The position numbers and the translations under genes were made by a program. Under the pieces are notes generated by a model. It had not been told where the DNA came from. It made no database searches and was given only the letters and a program-made list of their open reading frames with translations. From contig NW_003314298.1 in the NCBI RefSeq assembly GCF_000143415.4, forward strand, positions 1,474,978-1,538,977: 64,000 nucleotides of DNA, written 5' to 3'. The DNA comes from Selaginella moellendorffii. Its lineage: Eukaryota; Streptophyta; Lycopodiopsida; Selaginellales; Selaginellaceae. Shown here piece by piece: positions 41,801 to 53,801 of this stretch (its first letter is position 1; every line of letters starts with the position of its first letter).

Positions 41801-43780
41801 TCATTAGTTTTAATGAAGATAGTGTTGATGATTTGGCTATAGCTATCTGTTATTGGCATTCATGCATTTGCTAGTTAGCAACTATATTGACGTTCAAACG
41901 AGCTGAGTGGCAAATTTGAGTTAGTTGTGTTTTAGACGAGATTATTTAGTAGGGGTTGGGCTTTGGCTTTTCCTTGAAAAGTGATTCAGTCGTGGACTAT
42001 GTTAACTCTACGAGAGGAAGAGTTAGTGATTGATATTGAAGATGTTGGCCCTTTGTTGGATTTGCGTTGGGATATATCAATCATTGATGATTTTTCTTGT
42101 GCTTGTTATGAAGTAAGTTACGTCTTGCTATAGATGGATTCATGGAGGATCGATTAGATGATCACTTGTTGAGCATAGCTTCGTTATGCTTAGCTTTTGG
42201 ATTGATGCCAATCTGCTCTTCATTAACTTTGGCATTATGAAGTTTGACTTATGGATGTGTTAAGGGAGATACTGTGGGTTGCACCATGATTTCTTCTTTA
42301 GCATTGAAGTTGGTTTATGCAAGACTCGTGATCATTATAGGCAAGACTTTGCTATAGGCTTCTTCGAGCTTTTGGTTTCTTGAGTTTTGTGCTCATTGTT
42401 CCATTTATTAGAAGTAGTTGGGGAAGGCATTTTTGCTCATTAGCTTCGATGTTGAAGTTAGCTTTGCATTTAGCAATCATTAGTGATGATTGACTATCAT
42501 CTAGGATAGTTGATTATCCTTGTCAAGGGTTTTGCTTGATTGTTGTTGATATAGAATGATTCGCTGTTCTTTGGGATGGTGAATTCTCTCTTCGATGATG
42601 ATTATGCATCTCTTTATTGATGGGATGATTGATGGTCTTTTATGATAGTTAGTTGTTCTCTTTGATGGCTTTTGGCTTTTCGCAATACCACATGTTCTTT
42701 GTGGTTTGCTTTGGATTGGTCTCTTGGGTTTGAGCCATTAGTAGGATGTTGTTGACACTTGCTTGAGCAACTCTGGTTCCTTAGTATTGTTGACCGGGAT
42801 CTATTCAGATTGGCTTCTGTGATAGTTGGCATGAATAGGTGTTTGTTGGTCTTGCCGCATTCATTCTGTTCTGTTGATTATTGCTTGAGTTAGTTCTGAT
42901 AGATTGGGATGTTATTTCCTTCGGGTGATACATTCGCGAGCATTATGTTTGTCAGTCAATGATACTTTGTGTTCTTTGAGTTATCTTTAGTAAGTTGTTT
43001 GGCATACTGTCTGCCATCTTCGGTAGTTAAGTTTTATCATTGAGTTTCCTTGATGACATACTTGCTATTGAATTTTGTTGGATAGTGATTCCTATGCCTA
43101 CCAATTATGACGATCTTGGTGGTTCCTATCCTATACTACTAGTTTATCGGATGATAACTTTCTTGGAATACTTTTGTGTTCTAATCTAAGCTTTATTCAC
43201 TGATAATTAAGTCTCTAAGATATCATTGTTTATGACTTTGATATTGTCCATCTATTGATCTTTGAGTTTGGGCCAGTATAGGCAGATTGGCTTCGGCACT
43301 TCGTGTGCATGTTGAAATCTCTAGTCATGGGGTAGCTACTGTAGACTAGTCACATAACCCGCCTCTCTGTCGATTTTCCTTATTCCGTTGAAAGGGTGTG
43401 ACCGTGTAAACAACTCTAACTGCCTGTTTACAGTAGTCTATCTAAACCTTACCGACGGGTTTGGTTTCTTTGCTCATGAGGGTTGGGGCCTCTAGCTTCT
43501 CTCTCTATGTCTCTGCGGGCAGGGGCATATCACACTTTTGTAGCTGGATGACACCCAGAGCAGCAAGGGTGGCTAACTCCGTTGGTCATTTCCTTGTCGG
43601 CGACGGCCGAAAGGTGTCTGAGCTGATAGCGCATCCGCGTTAGACAAAGAGGTTTCCCCCTAACTCATTTAAGTTGGTGCATTTCTCACATAGTGTGAGT
43701 ACCGTAAACTTTTTCTGGAGTTGTTTCCTTGGCGGTATTCTAGACTCGAGTATGCATCGACGAGGACGTCGATCTTCCCT

Positions 43781-43792
43781 AGGGGGGGAGAG
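43781..43792 (+). other. Polypurine tract
   Basis: AGGGGGGGAGAG directly abuts the right LTR, as expected for the plus-strand primer. Confidence 0.8.
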
Positions 43793-44953
43793 TGTCGCGA
43801 ATGTGACTTCGGGTATCGAAAGTTACCTGTCGGCTAGTCCTTACGGACACTCTTACCTTACTGCCACGATGGCAGGAGGTCGGTATTGCTGGTTCCTTTT
43901 ATCGGCCCCTCTTGTTCAACTGTTAATAAACTGGACTTTGCATCTGTACTTGGCCAGATGAGCATAAGGAAGGAATTCCTAAGTGTCTATTTAGCTGAGC
44001 ATACTTGGCCCGGCTTGTTAGTTCTCTTTTGCTCTGTCTTGCACTGGCTTGACAAGAACCCTCGCATATTGAGATTGGTCCCTCAATATCGCTAGATGAT
44101 AGCTTACCGTGTCTGCCAAACACCCTCGCTATCATGCCCTTTGTGTTAGTCTCATTTCGGTCCCAAATGCTATTTATGGAAAGTGTCCAGATTTGCTCAT
44201 TTGGCATATCAACGGAATGTAGAGATCGATCTGAACACAATGGTGTTCGTCCCGTCTCCAAATTCGCAATCTAGCGCCATTCCATAATTAGTAAGTTTCG
44301 AGCTTGTCCCAGAGACTAACTCCTGATACTAAGGGAGGCTTGGGGTGAAAGCCCAAAGCGTGTGTTCCTCAAGGGGAAGGGGGGGGGGGGGGGGGGCTTT
44401 GGGGGGTTCCAAATGTATAAAAGGGATAGTGGGTAAGTCGGGCATAGCTGACCAACCTGAGGTATAGTCTAGCTCTCGCTTGCGTGCCTGTCCTTGTTCT
44501 GCGTCCGGCTTGGGTCTAAGCCCAAGTTCCATTCCATGCTAGTTGGTGGAGTACCCATGTCCTCGCGTTAGGCCACCGGTATGCTGAAATAGCACCAGAC
44601 TCCGTTTGGCTCCGTTTTGCGTGCTGGTCCTAGCATTGGGATGCTGGTTATTCTAGGACTGTTCCAAGTCGCTCCGAGCTCCTGTCCCTTCGCTCCTTGG
44701 GCTGTATGCTCGGGAGTTGCTCCGTGGTTCGGTTCCGTCACTCCTTGGCTCCACGCTTGGGAGTTTGGCACCGTTCCTTCATTCAGTGGCCCAAGGCCCT
44801 AAACCTCGGGTTCCTATGGACACGTGGCATGGACACGTGGCATGTGACATGTGGCATCTGTCATGTGGCACAAAGAGGGTTTAGGTTCCGCTTTGTGGTG
44901 TTATCCTATGGTAAATCACCATAGGATAAAGGGTCAAAACCACGTGCGCTACA
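43793..44953 (+). repeat. Right LTR
   Basis: 1161 bp direct repeat of the left LTR, from TGTCGCGAATG to GCGCTACA. Its poly-G tract (about 44378-44396) is followed by clean sequence, unlike the left copy, so it is the better reference for this LTR family. Confidence 0.9.
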
Positions 44954-44958
44954 GTACC
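44954..44958. other. Target-site duplication, right
   Basis: GTACC, identical to 37634-37638. Confidence 0.85.
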
Positions 44959-46376
44959 ATAGATAATCCTCAACTTAAGCATTCATGTGTTTGGTTTTCC
45001 CATCAGTTTGAAGATGATAAGTTGTACTAAACTTCAACTTGGTACCAAACAACTGGAACAATATGCCCCAAAACTTCCCCGTAAATCTCAAATATCTATA
45101 TGAGATCATCTTGCTTTGCATTTATTGTTTTCATGGTTGGAATGAAGTGTGCAATCTTTAACAACTGATCCATAATCACCATCAAAGTGTCATAACCCTT
45201 AGACTTCGGCAAGCAAGTAACAAAGTTAAGTGTCACATTTTGAAATGGCCATGCCAGTGCTAGAATGCATTGCAACCTCCCAACTTACTTCTCAGTTTAT
45301 CGCTTACATGTTGGCAGATTGGGCAAAAACAAATATAATCCAATACATCACCTTCTATAGCAAACCAAAAAAATCCCTTTTTTAATGAAGCAAGAGTTTG
45401 TTGTTTACTACCATGTCCCATTGCCAGAATATCATGATGCTCCGGAAGAAACATTTATCTTAGATTCTTGGACAAAAGTTACAATCTTTTTTGCTTATAA
45501 TAAATAAATCCATCCTTAACTAAGAAATGAAGCTTCGACTAGCAACTTTTGCCACTTCGCTACCAAGGTTCTACTTCAACAACTTTACATAATACAATAT
45601 TGCCTTTGCTAATGGATCACTTCTATAAGAAGCCTAAACATCCTCCAACTAGTCCAAACTGACTATTGATATTACCCATGACAACTCAATGCATTTGGAA
45701 CAACATTACCTTTACCAAATTTATATACAATTTCAATATCAAATCTAACAAGCTTCTCTTATTAATAAGTCTGCCTTGGCATAAGCTTTTGTTGTGTTGC
45801 AAAGTAGCTTAATGTGCTACTATCTGTGTAAACCTTGGTATGTTTACCCAGATAGTGTCTCCAATGTTCTAATACCAATACTATAGCAAACATCTCTTTC
45901 TTATGCATAGGGCATCTTTGTTAAGTTTCATCTAATTTCTTAGAGTAAAATGTAATAGGACAACTGCAATGCTTTAGCATAATACTAATTGCATTGTCAC
46001 AATCTTGCTGCAACATAGTATAATCTTCTTCAACCATATAAAAACACATTGGCAAACTAGTGTCCAATGAAATGGTATACTACTTTTCATTAAATCAATC
46101 TATGAAAGAGCAATACTTGCAAAATTGTGAATAAATTTACAATAGTATTTTGCTAAACCGAGAAAGGAATAAATATCTGATATAGTGGTTGAAACTTCTC
46201 AAGACTTTACTACTTACCTTCTTTGGATCTACCTCAATTACACAACCACTAACTATATGCCTAAAAAAGTTCACATACAATTGACTAAAAACACATTTAC
46301 TCTCCTTAGTATACAGTTTGTGTTCCCACAACTTTTGAAACACTAACTCCAAATGTTTTAAATAATCCTGAAACAA
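44959..46376 (-). mobile_element. Ty3/gypsy element B: RT to integrase core
   Basis: Minus-strand pol remnants in order: reverse transcriptase (46376-46137: YLKHLELVFQKLWEHKLY, ESKCVFSQ), a decayed RNase H stretch, the integrase HHCC zinc motif (45454-45260: HHDILAMGHGS, CPICQ), and the integrase core (45255-44959: CLPKSKGYDTLMVIMD, FTGKFWGILFQLFGTK, TTYHLQTDGKTK). The first catalytic Asp position reads Asn (LNFVTCLP). Translation runs straight into 37633-37441 across the inserted LTR element. Several stops; inactive. Confidence 0.85.
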
Positions 46377-46379
46377 ACA

Positions 46380-46590
46380 CCTAGATAAGAGTGTGAGAGC
46401 TTAAAAAATACCTCTGCAGCTGTGTCCTTGTCGGATTGAGCTATTCCGAGCTGGAAAGCCAAAAATATAGCATCAGTTAATAGAAAGAGTAGCTATACCT
46501 CTGTGGTGCCGCAGACCCAAATCGACATTAGCACTCATTTCCATTGATAGAAAAAGGGGAAAATTGCTTAACAGGTTTTTGGGTTTATAT
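46380..46590. repeat. Fragment of the 1.1-kb repeat unit
   Basis: Resembles the end of copy 3 (about 36850-37080): AGCTGGAAAGCC, TTAATAGAAAGAG, TTCCATTGATAG and TTTTTGGGTTTA occur in the same order. It suggests that gypsy element B lies inside the repeat array. Confidence 0.55.
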
Positions 46591-47649
46591 CACTGGCAAT
46601 TGCAAACGGGATGGGCTTCGGCACTGGACCACGAGGCCCGGGCCCAGCTTCCAGATTGTACTCCAGATTTGCAGTCCAAAGCTCGCGATCGACTCGCGCA
46701 AGACGAGAAGTAGCAATCTTTCTCTAGAAACTAGGAGATTTGAATGGACCTGGGCCGTGAATCGGCGCTGGTTGGAATCCGTGATCGCGGCGATCTGCCA
46801 GGAGACGGAATCCGGGAAGAAACCGTGGATGATCCGCCAAAGATTGTCCTGGATGTCGAATTGAGCGAGGATTTGAGGCGTGGAGCTCACCCCCCAGATG
46901 CAAAAGAAACCACTCCCATCCTCGCGTAGCGCCAAGCACAGCAAGCTCAAAAATCCTCGCGTAGTGATCGCATCCACGCTCGCCACTGATCTTCTCGCCT
47001 TGGATAGTTTGGCATCTGCTAGATCGAAGAGGCAAACACCCCAGTTGGATCCCCACAGAGAAATCGGTCCCGCCAAGACGATCCCATAGCCACCACCGCT
47101 CTTCTTCCACATCGCGAGAGCCTCAATGATAGAAAACCCCTCATCGACCGACAAAATGCGCCGCGCGGTACCGCGGAGTGACGCGGGCGTCATGGGGTCG
47201 AATACCGCCAGCGCGGCGGGCTTTGTAGGCGACGCGCTGTAGACGCAGCTCACTAGCCCGTGTGCGCTGGTGGCAAGGCAGGGACCGGTCCACCGCGACT
47301 GGCATTTCTTTCCAAGAAAGCCCGAGACAGAGCCCAGCGAGAACCACTGACGGCATGCCGCGCTGTACGCCACCAGCTGCTCTTTCCCACCGCTGGGCCT
47401 CTCGTGCCCACGTTTGTGCAGCAAGAGCCAGGCTGTTTCACGCGACGCCGACGTTCGCCGGATGGACGGCTTGATGGTAAGCTCCCGCCACGCACGGCAT
47501 ACCGCACTGCACCGTGCGACGTCGCGCAACGGTAGCCGCGAGAGGATGAGTACCGTCACGTCACTGGCGATACCGTGGCTGCCGGACTCTTCTTTCTTGA
47601 TCTCCTTACCAACCATCGCGACCGTTGAAAAAGGTCGAATATTCTCCAT
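46585..47649 (-). CDS. F-box protein
   Basis: A single-exon gene of 354 aa, ATG at 47649. The F-box (about residues 29-60) reads DVTVLILSRLPLRDVARCSAVCRAWRELT, with the usual L-P and W/C positions for SKP1 binding. The C-terminal 290 residues are weakly repetitive (WFSL, LAVFDPMT, CLALREDGSG, LWRIIHGFFPDS) and resemble F-box-associated beta-propeller-like regions, but no kelch motif is clear. F-box proteins select substrates for SCF ubiquitin ligases. The last residues run into the diverged repeat at 46380-46590, so the true C-terminus may have been replaced by repeat-derived sequence. Target unknown. Confidence 0.8.
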   Translation of the reverse strand: MENIRPFSTVAMVGKEIKKEESGSHGIASDVTVLILSRLPLRDVARCSAVCRAWRELTIKPSIRRTSASRETAWLLLHKRGHERPSGGKEQLVAYSAACRQWFSLGSVSGFLGKKCQSRWTGPCLATSAHGLVSCVYSASPTKPAALAVFDPMTPASLRGTARRILSVDEGFSIIEALAMWKKSGGGYGIVLAGPISLWGSNWGVCLFDLADAKLSKARRSVASVDAITTRGFLSLLCLALREDGSGFFCIWGVSSTPQILAQFDIQDNLWRIIHGFFPDSVSWQIAAITDSNQRRFTAQVHSNLLVSRERLLLLVLRESIASFGLQIWSTIWKLGPGLVVQCRSPSRLQLPVI

Positions 47650-47716
47650 CTTTTTTGGTTCTTTGCAAGCTTTTACACCAAAATCATTTATATTTGACTT
47701 TTCATAACCATAATAA

Positions 47717-48330
47717 GGTGGGGTTCAGGGTTTAGGGTCACTATGTCAGCTCTCACCAGACAAATTGTGGTGTGCGGACCAAGTCTTGTAGCATCAAGTT
47801 CTGTACACAGTGCTACAAGACTCAATGTTTCTAGGAAGAACATTGGAGCGAAGCTTGTTGCAAGGTAAGACTAGGTCTTATTAAAGATTTGATCTCAGAT
47901 TGGTTCTTTTTTCCAAGAAACAACCCACGAGCTTTTTGCACGAGAGCTCAAGCTAAAGCTAATGATAGAGATGATGAAAAGACTAGAGAAGTGAAGATGA
48001 GCTTTATGAAGATGAGGTTGGTGGACGACACAATTACAATTATCCGTCTCCTTGGGGTACTATGTTTTGTGGCCTGTTATGAGGGCGGGTATCGCCTTTT
48101 GGTTTTCACTTTGGCCATGACCTTGTTTTGCGGTGGTGGCGCAATAGTCTTGAGTTTGGGTTTTACGTTGGCGGTGGTGGCTGTGGAGTTCTTAATAGTG
48201 ATGCCTTGCAGATTGGTATGGCTACTACTGCAGCATGTCAACATATCTGCCGTGAAACATGTGCTAGTGCAGCAAATCAAGGTGTCTGCTGCGGAAATTG
48301 CATTGATTTTGACCAAGCGATAAAACGAAT
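47717..48330 (+). repeat. Copy 2 of the repeat with opposite-orientation core
   Basis: Arms at 47717-47805 and 47902-47925 match copy 1 (29135-29310) directly; the 91-bp core at 47811-47901 is reverse-complemented relative to it. AAGTCTTGTAGCATC and TGCTACAAGACT form an inverted repeat at the core's left edge. Sequence to 48330 includes a 144-codon hydrophobic frame (47889-48323) without a family match; the part at 48228-48300 again resembles copy 1's flank (29325-29400). Confidence 0.6.
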
Positions 48331-48411
48331 TTGTTGACTTTCTTATTAGTAAAATCCAAATTTCTCTTAAAGAATATTCGCGCATTTTATTTACACCGTT
48401 TTCCATTCTTT

Positions 48412-51386
48412 TTACATCTTGGGAGCTATCCTAGAAAAGACACTTTTCACGGGTTCATTATCTTTTTCCACCGTGGTGGTGTCAACATGGTGGCGGTGGT
48501 GGTGGCGATGGTGGCTTTCATGGCTTCTACTGCGCTCTTGCTCCTCCTGCTTCACCCTTAGAAACACCGACACTCTCCTCGACGAAGGCAATGGCTCCTC
48601 CTCTCCTCTCCTGCGCTTTGATTCCTCGCGAGACAAGGATGATTTGTAAGTACTTCTCGACCTGTAACTCTCGCCTCGATCGCGATCTTGCTCTCGCTTT
48701 CGATCTCGAACCGACGATGGCTTGTGTCTTTCGCCTGCGTTGCTGTGACCTTCATGGTGGCTCGACCTTCTATCCCTGCTGGTATCTCTGCGCTCCGAAT
48801 CTCTTTCCCTGTAATCGTACTCCTCGCTCCGGCGCTTCCTCGAGGAACTGTCCTCCCCGTTTTGATCCCTGCTGTGAACGTTTTTAGCCAGTGAAGCCAA
48901 GCTCTGAATGCCAAGCCTACCTCTTTTGATGCTCGTGCTTTCTCCACGCTTCCGCCTTCTTGGCCTCGAATTCCTCGCAACTCATCGGAGGATACTTTCC
49001 GTATGGCGGATACTCAGCAAAGTCTCTGCAAACAATTTAAAGTGAGTGTGAGAAGCAAAAGAACCAAGCCAAGACGATCTACACAAGTACCTTTGAGGAA
49101 AAGGTGGCGGAACCATTCCCGCGTAAGCATATGGATCCGGCAGCAAAGGAGGTCCATTAAACGGGACGTCGAATGGAACTCCATAGCCACCATTGTAAGG
49201 CCCTCCGTAAGGCATCATAAAACCATCTCCGATTGGATGAGGGGCCCAGAAAGGAGCTCCGTAAGGTCCAATTCCGTCAGGCATCCACGGCATTTGCTGG
49301 CCTGAATAGTTTAGTTTACCAAGTCAGTAAGAAAAAACCGGAGCATCGAAATCGAGGGAAAAGTACCTAGAGGAGTCTGCTTTGGCGGGCGCACTCGCTT
49401 CGGCTTGTTCTTCTTCGCTTGCTGACCCGGATTTCCTTCTTCGTTGGTATTTCCATCCGGAGGAGCGTCTTTCAAGCTGGCCGACTCCACCTCTGCCTCG
49501 TCACCTTGCGAAGTAGCTTCCGGAGCCGGAGTTTTATGAGGGGCATCCTTCACCTCCGTCGTAACAGCCTTTTCCAAGGTCTGCGATTGATCTTTCACTG
49601 AGGCCGATAGAACAGGAGAGGCTGCTTTTGCTAGAGGCAACACTGACTCCATATCTGTGAACAATGTATTAGATTTAAATCTTCTCGACTCAAAACACAC
49701 AACTTACCAGGAAGAATAACCTTGCTGCCATGATTCTCGGTGCTGCTCGTGGCCGCGTTTGATTCCAGAAGCCTCTCGATCGCATCACGTAATGTCTTGT
49801 TTGGAAGGAGGTCGTCGGCAAGCACATGTGTCGCTCCACAGACGCATTTGCCTTTGGAAATGATCTCATTTCGGATGCCTATAAAACCAGGACGTTAAAA
49901 AACACTGGCACTGAATTCTTCGCAATTGAAGCTTACATCTGTCACAGTAGCTCTTGAAGCAGCATTTACTCGTCAACACGGCGTCCTTAAGAACGTCCTT
50001 GCACAAGGGGCAGCGGAGTTCCGGAGGAACCTCGTTCACAACTTTATTTGACGTTAGTGAAACCACTTCTTTCTCGAAAAGCTCTCTGCAAAAGGTGCAA
50101 AAACATGTGATATAAATGTCAGGAAAGTGAAGTGCGCATGTACGTGCTCACGTACTCGTTTGGCCGCAAAACAGCGATCTCTCCATTCGGCATCGCATAA
50201 GAGCCATCGGGGTTCGCTACAAGCATAGTTCTGGGAATGCCAGTAGGAAGCTTGACTCTCTTAATGTTGTACGAGGGATCCTTGTTTGTAGGACAATGCT
50301 GGATGTAATGGCCTGTAACCACGAGAAATAACCGGTAAAGAAAAAACCCTCTGCAAGAGAATGAGCTTTACCTGGTTCATTGCACCGATGACAAACATAA
50401 CCATCCGGAGGAGTTTTTCTCATGAAGCCCGTGCCTAGAAAAGCAGAAGGAGCGTAAACAAAAAAGCAACAAAAAGAAAAAAAATGGTTTCGTCATCATC
50501 CAAACCTCTTCCCATTCCTCGTCCGCCGCCACCACGACCTCTGCCTCCCACAAAAGCTTGCTGTGTTTGCCTGCCACGCACGAGAGTTAAAATACAAAAC
50601 AAGCCTTCAACGTAAAGACACACGACGATACCTTTGCCACTCGGAGGCCGACGCGTCGCAAAACGCTTTGATCTTTGCCTCTTCCTCGGCTTTAGCCGCA
50701 GCATCAGCCACAGGAACAGTAGCTTGCGGAACTTGTTGGGCCTTTGAAGTTTGCGGGTCCTCGTATAAGTCGACACCAAAATCATCGCTCCAATCGGACT
50801 GGACAAAAGGCAAAGGATCTCATGAGAAAAAAAGATTGACAAAAACGAAACACTCGAAACTTACAGTGGTCGTCTTGACAGGATTTTCCACCTTGCTCAA
50901 GAGTTCCTCCACAACTTTGGGCCTGCCAAATACTCCAGAGCCATAAACACAGCACACATAGAAAGCGATGAAAAAAAAAATGCTTACTCTGGCTTGGGCT
51001 CCGTGATGACGGGAACTCGAACTCGAAAAGTCCCTGGAACGCGACGAACCAGTACCGACGTGTTCTTGGGCACGAGAAATCCTTCGTCGGCATACTCTGC
51101 GAGCACACACATTTTTCCAAAACCCACAAACACGTAAGCCCGAGATGAAACCCAGATCAGGCGAAGCTCGAAAGAAAGAAGAAACGAAATCGAAAAAAAG
51201 AGTAGAAAAGTTTATCAAACCTTCGTTAGTTTGGGAATTGGAAATCAAGAGATCAAAATCTGGAGGCCTTTCGAGCCTCATCTTGTCAACAATCCTCTCC
51301 TTGAGCTGGAGAATGGATAGAAAGGGGCCCTCAACAGGAACAGCGCTGTAGTCTTTGGCACTCTTAAACTTGTAATAAACAGCCAT
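48412..51386 (-). CDS. RBBP6-like DWNN/zinc-knuckle/RING E3 ligase (PQT3-like)
   Basis: Thirteen exons: 51386-51221, 51096-50988, 50922-50865, 50798-50632, 50570-50506, 50434-50372, 50312-50156, 50085-49937, 49878-49708, 49654-49367, 49301-49091, 49025-48921 and 48871-48412. Phases agree and give 611 aa. Domains in order: ubiquitin-like DWNN domain (residues 1-90, VYYKFKSAKDYSAVPVEG), Gly/Arg-rich linker, CCHC zinc knuckle (CHRCNEPGHYIQHC), RING/U-box-like domain (CPLCKDVLKDAV...CDRC...CVCG), Pro/Gly-rich region and an Arg/Ser/Glu-rich tail ending VFSRIAPKM. The family acts in the nucleus in 3' end processing and ubiquitination; Arabidopsis PQT3 modulates oxidative-stress responses. The order is complete and looks functional. 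Telo-boxes lie upstream. Confidence 0.93.
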
Positions 51387-51638
51387 AGCCTTTTTTTTTT
51401 TTTCTTTTTTTTCTTAGAGAATGGAACGAAAAAGAATGAAACACAGCAGAGATCCTGGAGCGATCTAAGGCAACAAAAGAATCTCCTAGAACCCTAGAAC
51501 AAAACAATCAGATGGAGATGGAGCGGCGAGCGCCTAGCGCGAATTGGTCCTCCGGATCTTCGCGGAGAGAAAAGAGGGAGCCCTGGCGCCGCCGAGCCGC
51601 TGCGCGTCCTTCACTCTTCCCCTTTGGCGAATGGCCCC

Positions 51639-51647
51639 AAACCCTAA
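51639..51647. promoter_or_regulatory. Telo-box upstream of the RBBP6-like gene
   Basis: AAACCCTAA at 51639-51647, about 250 bp upstream of the start at 51386; a related ACCCTAG occurs at 51491. The 51387-51838 spacer otherwise contains no supported gene. Confidence 0.4.
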
Positions 51648-51838
51648 CAAGGGGTGTCATTCAAGCGCGTTTAAAGGGGCAGGGAATATTCGATCTCCTG
51701 ATCCAGCCGCCGGTTTGATCCGCCGGCTGACAAGACACGAAAATGCCACGTGTAGATAGATTGGGAGGGAAAGTTAGAATGGAGGTTTGGATCTAAAGTT
51801 TGAGATTGATTGATTACCTGATCGAGAAATCGATGGAT

Positions 51839-53786
51839 TTACAATAGCTTATCAAAATGAAAGAGATGACCACGAACTTGGTAAGTGTAAGTTGTATAGA
51901 GCAGCGCTGCAGCAGTCACGGAACCAAACGATACAAGGACTAGATATCCAAACTCCTGGAATGAAAGAAACATCATAGAAATAGTTGGAGAAGAAACTAG
52001 AGAAAAAAAATTTGATTGGATTACCTGAGGAGACGCGACGATCATACCCATGACAAAGGAGAGCATTTCTAGAGACGATTGCAAGGAGTTTTGAACGCCA
52101 CCGACAACTCCACGCTCGCTCTCCGGAACGCTAGACTGAATTCAACGAAGGAAGGACATTAGAACACGAAGCAATAAAAAACAAACGAGAAGAATATCTT
52201 ACCTGCATAAGCTGAGTGACTGCCAGATCAAACGACCACAATCCGAAACGAGAGGCGATGATGCCGACGATGAGCAGCGCCGAAGAAAGTGCCGGCGTGT
52301 TTATGAAGATCGAAGCCACGCAAATCAAAAGGCAAGACCACTGAGACAATGAAAAGAAGCGCTCAAAGGTAGACCCAAAATCGAGAACTAAACTTTAGAA
52401 ATAGTTTTGTTACCTGCATCCAGATCGACCAAAGCCCAGTTCGAACGGTTTGGAGATTCGCATGCATTACAGGATAGCAGTAAGTAGCAGCGACTCCCAC
52501 ACACGCTGAGACGCCTCGAGCAAGGCCGATCACATACGCCGGTACTTTCTTCCATTGCAAAGCTGCGGTCATCAGCGAACCAAAGCTGGAAAAACAAGAA
52601 GAAATTAAAAATTAAAGCCACAGAAAAATGAAAAAAGAGAATCGAGGAGCTTGCCTTAAGACTGTGAAGTAAATAAGAGCTAGAGCCACACCAGCAAGCA
52701 CAGGCTCTTGCTTGAAATATATCCACCATCCCTGTACCAGAGAAAACTTTTCCTCTGTGCTTTGCTCTACCCGGTGATCGCTAGGTTTTTCGCCGGCTGT
52801 TAGATTCTCGGTGTCCTCTTGGTTGACAGCGGAAACGCTCTCAATGAGCTCTGGAATGGCTGAAATAGCCGAGACGAGAAGCCAGTACTCCACTCCCAGT
52901 GAAAGCAAGTTCCAGGCGGCAATGAGGACGATGCAAGCTAGAAGCGAGACGCTGCTCATGAGGATTCCAACAAAAACTGGAGCCAGAAGCTTGCAAGCCA
53001 AGTCGATGCGTCTCATTGTCGTGTTCATCTCCACGAGTAAGTCGGGTCTTCTACGTGAAATGCTCACGACCCTGTCACAAAATCGTGGAAGTTCACTCCA
53101 CTGCTTGCTTAAACAATGTCAACTTACATACCAGTCTCGTTCCAAGAGGATGTTGCAACCGAGCCCAGCGAGAGAGCCAACAGCACCGAAGATATCGATC
53201 ACACCAACAGTAGCAAAGAACACGGGCAGGGCTTTGATGGGCCGCAAAAGAAGAAGGATCATTAGCAAGGATGCAACAAGAACCGAGCCATTGCGTAGTC
53301 CAACCGAGACTTGTATCACCTGCAAGTCAGATGTGAAACTTTGATCATTTCTGGCAATCACAAAACTTGAAGAAAAAAAAGACTAAGGATCACTTACTGT
53401 CAAGGGAAACGTTTTATCGATCCATTCTCCAACGTAGACACCCAACACAGCGATGCTAAGAGCTTCCCCGAGACCATACACCGCCGTGAGCACCAAAGAC
53501 TTGGGCCAAATGCTTATCATAAAGAGCGACACATAGAAATCCCACATCCTGGGCGAACACAGGAATCAAATCTTAAACCTCTGATCGATCTTGAGCGAAG
53601 AACTCACCCGGCCCCCCATCGCGCAAGAAAATGCGCCGCATAGATGAAGTGGAGCGTCCGCTTGAATCCGAGTCCATCGCTCGCGGAGAAATCGTCCACA
53701 TTTTGCGATCGCTCTTCTTCCGGAATCCCGCCATCGGCGACGCTACTGGAATCTGTGAGAAGGCGCAATGTGAGAGAAGGATCCAT
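51839..53786 (-). CDS. Ferroportin / iron-regulated transporter (IREG, SLC40A family)
   Basis: Eight exons: 53786-53608, 53548-53398, 53319-53132, 53071-52655, 52585-52414, 52340-52203, 52135-52025 and 51955-51839. Phases agree; product 490 aa with about twelve membrane spans. Family marks include FIYAAHFLARWG then MWDFYVSLFMISIWP near the N-terminus, LLERDWVVSIS, and MNTTMRRIDLACKLLAPVF. The family exports Fe2+ and, in plants, Co/Ni into vacuoles or out of cells. The loop between the two halves (about residues 290-330) is acidic. The fourth intron (52654-52586) uses a GC donor (AAG|GCAAGC). The N-terminus lacks a plastid transit peptide, so a plasma-membrane or vacuolar location is more likely than the plastid-type MAR1. 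Confidence 0.92.
52586..52654 (-). other. GC-AG intron in the ferroportin gene
   Basis: TTAAG|GCAAGC is the donor and TTTCCAG|C the acceptor. Only this join continues YFTVL into SFGSLMTAAL in frame. Confidence 0.75.
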
Positions 53787-53801
53787 CGATTGGAGAAGCA
53801 C

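Larger units (their letters stand above)
37639..44953 (+). mobile_element. Non-coding LTR retrotransposon (LARD-like), 7.3 kb
   Basis: Two LTRs (37639-38806 and 43793-44953) start TGTCGCG and end GCTACA, obeying the TG...CA rule, and are flanked by a perfect 5-bp duplication (GTACC). A tRNA-iMet-type primer-binding site follows the left LTR, and a polypurine tract precedes the right LTR. The internal 5.0 kb (38807-43792) encodes no gag, protease, RT, RNase H or integrase that I can recognise; its longest frames are about 100 codons and unlike any pol domain. This is the architecture of a large retrotransposon derivative, mobilised in trans. Insertion was into the integrase of gypsy element B. 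The plus orientation is set by PBS and PPT positions. Confidence 0.88.

Noticed and set aside
47889-48323. 144-codon hydrophobic frame considered as a membrane protein
   Set aside because: It lies inside the repeat copy at 47717-48330, its hydrophobicity comes from T-rich DNA, and no homologous frame is seen in the other copy.
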